NCBI GenBank assembly: GCA_964351885.1
Contig: CAYGPP010000140.1
Span: 1-10,339, forward strand
Origin: Marinoscillum sp964351885
Lineage (GTDB): Bacteria; Bacteroidota; Bacteroidia; Cytophagales; Cyclobacteriaceae
Direction: 5' to 3'
Length of the DNA: 10,339 bases
The position numbers were made by a program, and so were the translations under genes. Under the pieces are notes generated by a model. The model saw only the letters and a program-made list of their open reading frames with translations. It did no database searches and was not told the origin of the DNA. Each line of letters starts with the position of its first letter. Positions within the stretch are counted from its first letter, which is position 1. Below are positions 1 to 6,996 of the stretch, in pieces.

Positions 1-1249
1 GAATAATAGGATCTTCCTCAAGGTCTAATTTTAGCAAAAAGAGACCATTTTCCATGTCAGAAACCAATATAGTGCCGCTTTCGAAATAAGGAAAATTGCT
101 CCAACTACCACCATAGTCAATTGCGTTTGATATCGGATAAGTATCAAAATAGGCACGCTCTCTGAGTTTTGCATTAGCAACGTTTGATGCATCAAGAACT
201 CTCAATCCTGTTTGGTAATTGGATTCAAAAACGAGCCCATTATGAGTATATAAGTTGTGATCTACACCCTTTTCAACATTATGGTATTCACCAATTAAGA
301 TTGGGTTTTCTAAGTCGTTAACATCCCATATTAATGTTCTTGGATGAAGGATACCTCCATTTAGTTCATCTAATTCGTCATTCATAAGAAAGTATCTATG
401 ATCCTCTGTAAGCCAACCTTGGTGAGCATACCTTGCATTCTGATACGTTTCTCTACTGATCATGTCTAGATCAGATTTGTTGTCTACGTTCACAATAGTA
501 AATGTATCTTCATTTGCGTTGAAGCAAATTTCCATTCCTTGATATTTTGTATCAGATCCGTTGTATATCACACATTGAGCGTCATGCGTGTAACCATCTT
601 CAGAAAAACAGTCTACATATTTTGGTTTTTTTGGATCTCTGATATCAACTATATGAAGGCCACCACTACAAGGCCCACTACGTGAAGTTCCGACAATGTA
701 TGCATACCCTGTAGCCTCGTTTATCACAATATTATGAGCAGAACCAACTTCTGTATAATGGAAATCCTGCTCGAAAGAGGTAGTTGTACTTCCATCCAGA
801 CCTCTCAGTTTCGTTAGGTCAAAAACTTGCATTCCATGATCGCCATTAATATCGCTCACTATAAAAGCATGGTTACTATAAACTTTAATATCCCTCCATG
901 TCGATTTCCCATGAAGTATTCTGCTATTAGCGCTAGAAGGCTCCTGTAGTTTTCCCAAATAAATAGGAATTGTAGGCTCAGTAACATCTACAAATGACAC
1001 ACCATCTTTTAGTCCGATAATCGCGTATTCTCTAGAATTACTAGGATCAGTCCATCCCCAGATATCGTTTAGAAAAGAGCCATTATGAAGCACCGCGCCG
1101 ATTTCGGCAGGGGGCATATGGCTCAACATTGCTATCTGATTACAAGGATATTTTCCATCCGACAAACCGTCAATGCACGGAGATTGAGCCATTGAAGGGA
1201 ACTGGATAAAAATGATGGTTAATACAGTTAAAACAGATTTTTTGATCAT
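1..1249 (-). CDS. Choice-of-anchor-B family secreted beta-propeller-like protein (3' end cut off by window)
   Basis: The frame is open from an ATG at 1249 to the window edge, giving 416 codons without a stop; the C-terminus lies beyond base 1. Residues 1-21 form a signal peptide (MIKKS, a hydrophobic stretch, then SMA before QSPC), so the protein is exported. The mature part begins with a Cys-rich start (C25, C36) and then shows short repeated blocks typical of LVIVD/choice-of-anchor-B proteins: 'WGWTDPSNSREYAIIGL', 'GVSFVDVTEPTIPIYLGKL', 'WRDIKVYSNHAFIVSD', 'GMQVFDLTKLRG', 'GLHIVDIRDPKKPKYVD' and 'GYTHDAQCVIYNG'. In this family such blocks are thought to form a beta-propeller; the biochemical role is not established. 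A T9SS tail may follow outside the window but cannot be seen. The start codon overlaps the rhodanese stop as ATGA, suggesting translational coupling. Family assignment is confident, function is not. Confidence 0.88.
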   Translation of the reverse strand, partial: MIKKSVLTVLTIIFIQFPSMAQSPCIDGLSDGKYPCNQIAMLSHMPPAEIGAVLHNGSFLNDIWGWTDPSNSREYAIIGLKDGVSFVDVTEPTIPIYLGKLQEPSSANSRILHGKSTWRDIKVYSNHAFIVSDINGDHGMQVFDLTKLRGLDGSTTTSFEQDFHYTEVGSAHNIVINEATGYAYIVGTSRSGPCSGGLHIVDIRDPKKPKYVDCFSEDGYTHDAQCVIYNGSDTKYQGMEICFNANEDTFTIVNVDNKSDLDMISRETYQNARYAHQGWLTEDHRYFLMNDELDELNGGILHPRTLIWDVNDLENPILIGEYHNVEKGVDHNLYTHNGLVFESNYQTGLRVLDASNVANAKLRERAYFDTYPISNAIDYGGSWSNFPYFESGTILVSDMENGLFLLKLDLEEDPII

Positions 1250-1545
1250 AAGAATTGTGAATATGCTTCAATACCGCCATCTAACGAGCGTACATTTTTG
1301 AATCCATGTTGAGTAAGAATTTTTTTTGCCTGGCTACTGCGTTTACCAGATTTACAATGAACAATAACTTCTGCTTCTTCAAATTCACGGAGTTTGTCTA
1401 TTGTTTCAGGAATTGAGTGAAGTGGGATCAACATTCCTTTAATATTGTATTCGTTAAATTCCCACTCTTCTCTTACATCCCAGATAATAAGGTCTTCTCC
1501 ATTGGACAGCCTTTTATTTAATTCCTCTGGTGTTATGTTGCTCAT
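1246..1545 (-). CDS. Single-domain rhodanese-like sulfurtransferase
   Basis: This 99-residue protein is one complete rhodanese domain. 'WDVREEWEFNEYNIKGMLIP' (residues 22-41) is the conserved DVRE...GH-A-type block. The active-site loop is HCKSGKRS with catalytic Cys64 at the tip, and the C-terminal block 'GFKNVRSLDGGIEAY' closes the fold. Rhodaneses of this type carry a persulfide on the cysteine and hand sulfur to acceptors such as thiol or cyanide. There is no signal peptide, so it should be cytoplasmic, although both neighbours are exported proteins. The usual His after the first Gly (GHIPGA) is replaced: the sequence reads GMLIPL. Its ATG overlaps the stop of the upstream T9SS gene as ATGA, and its own stop overlaps the next ATG in the same way. 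A sulfur-handling role shared with the distal Mrp/NifU genes is possible but only inferred. Confidence 0.92.
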   Translation of the reverse strand: MSNITPEELNKRLSNGEDLIIWDVREEWEFNEYNIKGMLIPLHSIPETIDKLREFEEAEVIVHCKSGKRSSQAKKILTQHGFKNVRSLDGGIEAYSQFL

Positions 1546-3407
1546 TTTTGAATGACTATTTTTTGCGATTTATTTGGGGTATCACTTAATAATTGGAGTA
1601 AATATATTCCATTATCTAAAAAGGAAATGTCATATGATTTTTTGAATGGAGATGAATAAACTAGCTGGCCAGTAAGGCTATATATTTCTAGCTTAATGTA
1701 GTCCCCATCTATTTTGAGCATTCCCGAGTTGGGGTTTGGATAAGCTAAAGGAACAGCTTTCTGAGGTATATGAAGCTCTTCCGAAGCAAATGCCGAATCA
1801 TATCCGAAAACGGGCCTCATCATAATTGCCCCTTGTAAAATTGTGTTTTGTTCCCACGAACCTGAGACGTTGAAGTAAATGCTTTGGCCAGCACTCATAT
1901 TATTTCTATCGAACCCTATCCCTAAATAGTTCTCGGTGAATTGCTGATAGCCTATGAAAACACTATCTCTAGTTACAACAGGCTTGTTCAATTTGATTCT
2001 CTGGAACTTGTTAAGACCAGACGGAGCTTCGATGGTATAGGTCTGTCTTCTTCGAATATGCGAATCGTTGAGTTGATCCCAAACCAAAATATCAATAGAA
2101 CTCCCTGATGATTCGGGTGCTATGTTAGGGAAATATATATCAATATGAGTGAGTGTATCTGGTTGGATCAATTTGAACTTAACTGCTAATTGACCTCTAA
2201 ATGAATTAATGGCCACTGCGAATTCAGCATTACCATCATCATAGGCATAGTAGTCTTGTAGCAGGTATCTGGTCTTGATTTGATCATTCACGCTTAAATC
2301 CACAGGAAGGAACACTGTGTCTAGTCCATTTACCTCTTCAAATAAAAGTTTATCATTCGTGAGGTAAAAGAAACTGGACTCAAGTACGAGACTATCAAAT
2401 TGATCGGTGAAACTGATATTTAGATTTTCAGGACCTTGAATTGTTCTGATTTCCAATGGCTTTAATCCCCCTAAACCACCATTTCCTAATGAAATGGAGT
2501 CAATCACCTTATTACTAGTCAAATCCCTTAATGTATAATAGTACTCCAGTGGGTGACCTACAGCTGTAATTCCATCTAGATTGGTAGCTTGGACGGTTTG
2601 TGAAGTAATTGTTGCTTGCGGATTAACGTAAAAGTGCATAGCAGGAATTTCAAAATAGGGAGCAAATAGGATGGAAGGGCTACCCGTTAAGCCGCGATCA
2701 AAATGTGAATTATCATTGAAATTTCTATTTTCATTGAGATAGATGTAATCAATATGCCAAGTATCAAATGGCCCTGTTTTTCCTCCATAGCTTACGAACT
2801 TAAATTGAAAATTTTCAAAGAAATAATCCTCACTGTTTAGAGGTAGTATTTCTTGTGTAAAGCTGCTGTCAACAGTTGCCAACCCTCCAGCGATAGACCA
2901 AACTCGTTCCCATATAGGTGGATCGATATTATCGGGGGTTGGATTTAATCTTGAAAAGTAGAGAACCAGAGAATCAGTCTCCTCAGGTATTTCTCCATTA
3001 CCTTTCGCTTGCCAATAGAAGCTGAAAAATGTTGTTGATCTATTGAATACGCTTATTGTTGATAAGTCAATAGGTTGAGAAACCAAGCTATCACCCGGCC
3101 CATTGAAGCTGTTAGTAATGTCGTGGGCTAACCCACTCTGACGTAGACCGTCAAAGGTGGCTACCTTATAGGTTGGTGGATTGATTCCCAAACTCGTATT
3201 GACAAAAACATCTGACCCATCGATCCATTTTAAAGTATCCGGCGTGTCAGAAGAAGTGGAGAAATCTTCCCAGAAAGGTAAGTTGACAACAGAAGCTTTA
3301 GTGGAATTCATTACCGACTCAGGTTTTCGCCCTATCCCTTGAATTAAAAATTGACTATGTCCCGAAAGGGAACAAATAATCCCCACTATGAATAGAATCC
3401 TCCTCAC
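1542..3407 (-). CDS. Secreted T9SS type A sorting domain protein of unknown function
   Basis: This 621-residue exported protein starts at a GTG. Residues 1-19 (MRRILFIVGIICSLSGHSQ) are a signal peptide. The body is beta-rich with segments resembling jelly-roll or MAM-like modules, for example 'LPFWEDFS' near residue 45, 'FFSFYWQAKGNGE', and 'FDTWHIDYIYLNENRN'. I recognise no catalytic motif. Residues about 552-621 are a type IX secretion type A tail: 'PLAYPNPNSGMLKI', then 'LEIYSLTGQLVYS', 'LDNGIYLLQL' and a final basic strand 'SQKIVIQK'. This tail normally directs export through the outer membrane and attachment to the surface or release. The GTG is the only possible start, because the same frame has stops directly upstream; it overlaps the PASTA gene stop by one base (TAGTG). 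I have seen such proteins next to PASTA genes in Cytophagales from memory only. Exported status is firm and function is unknown. Confidence 0.88.
   Translation of the reverse strand: MRRILFIVGIICSLSGHSQFLIQGIGRKPESVMNSTKASVVNLPFWEDFSTSSDTPDTLKWIDGSDVFVNTSLGINPPTYKVATFDGLRQSGLAHDITNSFNGPGDSLVSQPIDLSTISVFNRSTTFFSFYWQAKGNGEIPEETDSLVLYFSRLNPTPDNIDPPIWERVWSIAGGLATVDSSFTQEILPLNSEDYFFENFQFKFVSYGGKTGPFDTWHIDYIYLNENRNFNDNSHFDRGLTGSPSILFAPYFEIPAMHFYVNPQATITSQTVQATNLDGITAVGHPLEYYYTLRDLTSNKVIDSISLGNGGLGGLKPLEIRTIQGPENLNISFTDQFDSLVLESSFFYLTNDKLLFEEVNGLDTVFLPVDLSVNDQIKTRYLLQDYYAYDDGNAEFAVAINSFRGQLAVKFKLIQPDTLTHIDIYFPNIAPESSGSSIDILVWDQLNDSHIRRRQTYTIEAPSGLNKFQRIKLNKPVVTRDSVFIGYQQFTENYLGIGFDRNNMSAGQSIYFNVSGSWEQNTILQGAIMMRPVFGYDSAFASEELHIPQKAVPLAYPNPNSGMLKIDGDYIKLEIYSLTGQLVYSSPFKKSYDISFLDNGIYLLQLLSDTPNKSQKIVIQK
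3399..3404 (-). promoter_or_regulatory. AGGAGG motif just inside the T9SS gene start
   Basis: A perfect Shine-Dalgarno-like AGGAGG follows the GTG start directly (GTG AGG AGG), so it lies downstream of the start it would be expected to serve. It also encodes Arg-Arg of the signal peptide n-region, which is enough to explain it. A start at the later in-frame GTG (codon 8) with 12 nt spacing would lose the basic n-region. I list it because it bears on the start choice. Bacteroidota rarely rely on this motif. Confidence 0.25.
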
Positions 3408-4255
3408 TATTTATCAAGAAGTGTTGGGTTCGTATTGAGTGAATCTGGTCTGTAAATCCAAAGGTCAACCCTTTGTCCTAGTCTCATTTCAGTCCCAACG
3501 GATGGTTTTTGTTTGAAAATTGAACCCGCGGAAACTTGTATCTCTTTTGCTATGAAAATACCAGTTTCGAGCTCTTCTTCTACAACGGCGATTCCTACTT
3601 TCTCGTATATCATATTTCCGACTTTTAGGCCAGACCCAATGATAGCAAACTGAGAGCTTTCTAGATCAAGCCCTATAAGGTTTGGAGATTCTAGGCTTTG
3701 TTGACCTAGACCATCACCAACGACCAAGTCGATTACCGAGCCTTTTGGGATCTGTGTTCCTTCCGATATTGGACTTCCATTTAGACGTTGTTCTAGTATA
3801 TAATTTAAGGCTAGGTCTGGCACATATTTTATTTCACCTAGTGATAGATCAAAAGTCTTTAGTATTAACTGAGCGTTTTTTACAGATCCACTAATGAGTT
3901 TAGGCATCCTAACGAGGGGTGCATTTTCTGCATTGAGGCTGACATAGATTTTTCTATTCTCTTTCACTTTAGAATTGGCAGCTGGGAATTGTCGTAAGAC
4001 TGAAAGTGGAGGGAGATCTGCTGAAAAACCTGAATCAGGAGTTACCTCATAACGTAATTCTCTCGCTTGGAGAAATTCATCTAAGTCACCAAGAACCACG
4101 CCTTGTACATCAGGTACCGTGATGGTTTCGCCGTGATTGGTGCTTATGGGTAGATAAACATAGAAAAACCCTAAAACCAAAGTTGCAGATAGGGAGACCA
4201 AGATCAGGATATGAATTGCTAAGTCTTTCCAATTAGTAATCTTAAAGAAAGCCAT
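3407..4255 (-). CDS. Membrane-anchored protein with three PASTA repeats
   Basis: The protein has 282 residues. A short cytoplasmic N-terminus is followed by one membrane segment at about residues 11-35 (AIHILILVSLSATLVLGFF), so the rest should be periplasmic. Three PASTA repeats follow at about 45-108, 116-180 and 190-268. Each begins with the family pattern of a proline strand and 'A/L..L...gL' helix ('VTVPDV'-like ITVPDVQG, VRMPKLISG, ESPNLIGL) and ends with a 'G..v.L.V' strand (RKIYVSLN, SVIDLVVG, QRVDLWIY). PASTA repeats in Ser/Thr kinases and penicillin-binding proteins bind peptidoglycan fragments or stem peptides; this one has no kinase or transpeptidase domain. It follows the Ddl-like gene by 75 nt, which supports a cell-envelope role, perhaps as a wall-binding adaptor. 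Its TAG stop overlaps the next GTG, and an in-phase TGA follows at once. Domain calls are confident and the function is inferred. Confidence 0.92.
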   Translation of the reverse strand: MAFFKITNWKDLAIHILILVSLSATLVLGFFYVYLPISTNHGETITVPDVQGVVLGDLDEFLQARELRYEVTPDSGFSADLPPLSVLRQFPAANSKVKENRKIYVSLNAENAPLVRMPKLISGSVKNAQLILKTFDLSLGEIKYVPDLALNYILEQRLNGSPISEGTQIPKGSVIDLVVGDGLGQQSLESPNLIGLDLESSQFAIIGSGLKVGNMIYEKVGIAVVEEELETGIFIAKEIQVSAGSIFKQKPSVGTEMRLGQRVDLWIYRPDSLNTNPTLLDK

Positions 4256-4330
4256 GTATTAGGAGGTATTAATGCTATAATAATAATCCGAAGATAACGA
4301 AACTAAAGGTTCTGTTCGGTAATTTCATTT
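4256..4330 (-). other. 75-nt intergenic spacer, the widest gap in the gene series
   Basis: This is the only junction wider than 31 nt, so it is the best candidate for an internal promoter or processing site. Read on the minus strand it is AT-rich near the PASTA start (GGATTATTATTATAGC). A TATCTTCG segment matches seven of eight bases of the Bacteroidota -7 consensus TAnnTTTG, but no TTTG lies at the proper distance upstream, so I do not call a promoter. No Shine-Dalgarno sequence precedes the ATG. Confidence 0.4.
4288..4319 (-). other. Possible imperfect stem-loop between the Ddl and PASTA genes
   Basis: On the minus strand the segment starts CCGAA and ends TTCGG, a perfect 5-bp outer stem. 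An inner GAAC/GTTT stem (one G-U pair) closes a CTTTA loop, and unpaired bases separate the two stems. No T-run follows, so it is not a typical intrinsic terminator. It could be an attenuator, a processing site or chance; a fold prediction was not run. Confidence 0.22.
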
Positions 4331-4889
4331 CTACAAAGAATGTTGTTTGCGCTGGAAACCGAATTCAATAATGTGGTCAATGAAATCATAAGGACGCATA
4401 TCACTTAATGCAGCTTGATGAAATATAGCCGTTGCTGGTGTCATTCCAGGTAATGAATTAATTTCAATAACGATAGTCTCAACTCGGTCCGAAAAAACTC
4501 TTACAAAAGCATCAATCCTGCAATAGCCCTCTACGCCGATAATTTGAGCAGTCTTTTTGAGCGTTTCTTTTACAGAATCAGCGATTCGTTGGTATTCTGC
4601 TTCAGAATTCCCAAACCGAGCAGGAGTGATATTCTGACCTTCTCCAGCAAGAAATTTCTCTTCTAATGACAGCACCTCTCCACTTGCAAGTGCTTCTGAG
4701 GGCTCAAACACAAGGTATTCTAATTCTTTCTTGTCATTATAACTGGTGAGCATTCCTCCAGTGATTTCCAGAAACTTTTCAGCGCCATTTGGACTTATGA
4801 GCGTTTCTATTAAGAAATAGTTTTTTTGAGGAAACTCCTCATTTGGTTTTAAATTTAAGACTCCCATTGGTCCACTTGGAAACTCCTTG
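4331..4889 (-). CDS. Tandem D-alanine--D-alanine ligase-like protein, 3' fragment (after the assembly gap)
   Basis: This is the C-terminal end of the same gene as the 4900-6965 fragment, not a separate gene. An ATG exists at 4867, but the frame is open back to the Ns (K-E-F-P-S-G-P before the Met), and a start there would cut into an ATP-grasp fold. It holds the rest of the second ligase module. Visible blocks are 'YFLIETLI' (central strand), 'LSLEEKFLAGEGQNITPARF', 'GYCRIDAFVRV' and 'VIEINSLPGMTPATAIFHQAA'. Counting from the Met, R117 and D119 match the R-x-D pair of Ddl enzymes, and E135 and N137 match the metal-binding E-x-N of the NT/NS-x-PG motif. The region that normally reads G-R-E reads 'PNGAEKFLEI', so that arginine is absent. 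The gene ends in TAG at 4331. The metal site looks intact; substrate specificity is uncertain. Confidence 0.88.
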
Positions 4890-4899
4890 NNNNNNNNNN
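4890..4899. other. Assembly gap of 10 Ns inside the double ligase gene
   Basis: Ten unknown bases separate the two fragments of one coding region. With exactly ten bases the frame shifts: upstream codons start at positions equal to 2 mod 3 and downstream ones at 1 mod 3. A true gap length divisible by three would join them. The round number suggests a placeholder for an unknown length. Confidence 0.97.
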
Positions 4900-6965
4900 A
4901 ATTCCCGCTTTTTCTTTATTTTTTTAACTGCTGACGAGCATCCATCGTCTGCTGGTTTGGCGATCAACGGAAACCCAAACCTCCCGGAGATTTCATTGAT
5001 GACGACATTTGCATTTTCTTCGAAAGCCTCCTGATGAATAAGCATATGATCAGCTACGAGTATTCCATTCGCACGAAGTTTCTCATTTGTTTCAAACTTA
5101 TTGATTGAAATTTTCGAACTATCGGTACCAGATCCATTGTATGGAATGCCATGTTTCTCTAGCTCCTCTTGGATGGCTCCATCTTCACCTGGTCTCCCAT
5201 GCAGGGCAATGAAAGCAAAATCTGCTATGGTATTAAGAGATTCATAATCCAAAGCTCTCAAACTTGCATCATCACCTACTACAAATTGGCTATGAATTCC
5301 TTGTGCTTTTCGTTTGATTTGTTCAATTATTGGATGTGTTGATACTTGGTGCTCGCTGATCTTTTGTTTGATATCATCAGCATTGTCCTTGAGCATAATA
5401 TTGATCGGTAGTTGATATAAGAGGTGCTTCTTCTCATCTCCAGTCAAGAAAATTGGAATAGGTAGATACTTAGATGAGGAAGCCAATTTCTCATAGATAT
5501 TTCTTCCACTTTCTACGCTGATGTGCCGCTCAGATGAGAAGCCTCCCATGATTACAGCAACCCTTACTTTTTCTGAAAGTCCTGTTTGTGCTTTCTGTAA
5601 ACCAATCTTTAACTTCTCGTGGAGTGATTTGAGGTGAAAGATCCTCTTCCCGGATGTAATTCGAGATTCAAGACTTTTGGAAATTATATAAGTCAAAAAC
5701 TCGGATGGATTAAGGCCTATTTCTGCCGCTTGATGAAAGAAAAAAGAGGAGGGCAGCATTCCTGATGTAGTATTCGGATCATTTAAAAAGATGGAACCTT
5801 CGTCAGTAATAAAGCCATCCAGTCTCGCGTATACCTGACTATGCAAGGCTGTAAAGAGTGACTCAGCCTTATTCATTATTTTGTTGATCTCGTCTACTGG
5901 GAGGTCAATTGGAGTGATTTTTCTACTAATACCCGGAAGGTATTTAGACCTGTAGTCATATATTGGACTGCTTTTTTTGATTTCTGTAGGTGGAAGTGCC
6001 ATTGGTTGACCTTTCTCATCCTGAATTACAATACATGAAAACTCTCGCCCTCGGATGAAGGACTCCACCAATACCGCAGATTCTCCATTTGGAGATTCTA
6101 AATGGTAGTCTTGGCTAGTATTTCCATCGAATAGTATCCAAAGATCTTCCGGGTGATAAATCGCTTTTCCATTCGCCAAAACAGGAAATCCCAACCCTTC
6201 TCTAATATCTGTGAATGAGACTAGAAAAGCCCTTTTCTGTTCATCTGATTTCGTTTGCCATGTTTCACCGTTTATTTGACTGATGAAGAACGACTGATTC
6301 AAGCCTCTCCTTAAAGTATCTCTGTCTTTGGCTATAGTCACGCCAATTGATGATCCTTGATGTGGAGATTTAACAACTACAGGGTAGTTAAATTGAGTCT
6401 CTAATTGATCGAGAATTGTAGATGGATTTTCTTTCCAATCTTCCCTTTTAATGGTTTGATAATCAGGAGTTTCAAATCCGGCTGTATTGAGTACATATTT
6501 TTGTATTTCTTTGTCGATTCCAATACTGCTAGGCAAAATGCCAGCTCCGGAATATGCTATGCCATACCATTCCAAAATTCCTTGAATATTTCCATCTTCT
6601 CCGTAAGGACCATGAAGGGATAAAAAAGCAAAATCCATCAAATCTCCAAACTCTTCAGGAGTCACTTTACGGCCAATAGACTTGATACTGGCTTCTATGC
6701 CCTCTGAGTTTTCTGATATTGACTCTGCATAGATTTGAAAGAAGTGAGAACTCTCTGGGGTTTGATCTGCGGCAGGGTAGAAGTCACGGATCGTTCCTTT
6801 GTAAAGGAATCCCCAATCTAGCAAAATGAAATTGCCAAGGCTATCTACAAATATGGGTACTGGAGTAAATAATGACTTATTCAAATTGTCATATACAGTT
6901 CGTCCACCGGCAAATGAAATCTCGCGTTCTCTAGATTGTCCGCCAAAAAATATTCCTATCTTCAT
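4900..6965 (-). CDS. Tandem D-alanine--D-alanine ligase-like ATP-grasp protein, 5' part (runs into assembly gap)
   Basis: The ATG at 6965 opens 688 readable residues before the Ns. Residues 1-435 form a first complete Ddl-like unit: 'FFGGQSREREISFAGG' (7-21), 'LSLHGPYGEDGNIQG' (115-129), K199 with the ATP loop 'HQGSSIGV' (202-209), 'LVESFIRGREFS' (299-310), 'YDYRSKY', R381-x-D383, and 'DPNTTSGM' (396-403). In the last motif Asp396 replaces the usual Glu metal ligand and Ser replaces Pro. An extra stretch of roughly 60-70 residues (about 230-297) sits between the ATP loop and the central strand. A second unit starts at about 467 ('RVAVIMGGFSSERHISVESG') with 'IALHGRPGEDGAIQEELEKHGIPYNGSG' in its expected place, K670 and 'DDGCSSAV', then hits the gap. 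Standard Ddl proteins are 300-380 residues and join two D-alanines for peptidoglycan; this one is over twice that. It follows the protease gene by 31 nt. Single-gene fusion is clear; which half is active is unknown. Confidence 0.9.
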
Positions 6966-6996
6966 GTGGGGTAAAATTAGTTTGATTTGGAAAGAC

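Noticed and set aside
4261..4280. Plus-strand AGGAGGT followed four bases later by ATG, a textbook ribosome site
   Set aside because: The frame is ATG CTA TAA, only two codons, and every supported gene here is on the other strand.
4331..4867. Independent 178-residue gene starting at the ATG at 4867
   Set aside because: The frame stays open upstream to the gap, and the product would be only the C-terminal part of an ATP-grasp fold.
4839..4889. The 16-residue ending of the upstream ligase frame after the Ns
   Set aside because: It is out of frame with the real ligase sequence; the frame shift comes from the placeholder gap length.
4843..5034. Plus-strand open frame crossing the Ns
   Set aside because: It is open only because unknown bases are read through, and it lies opposite clear ligase coding sequence.
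4890..6965. True frameshift or pseudogene in the ligase
   Set aside because: The only disruption is at the N run; both flanks are well conserved without stops, so an assembly artefact is the simpler explanation.
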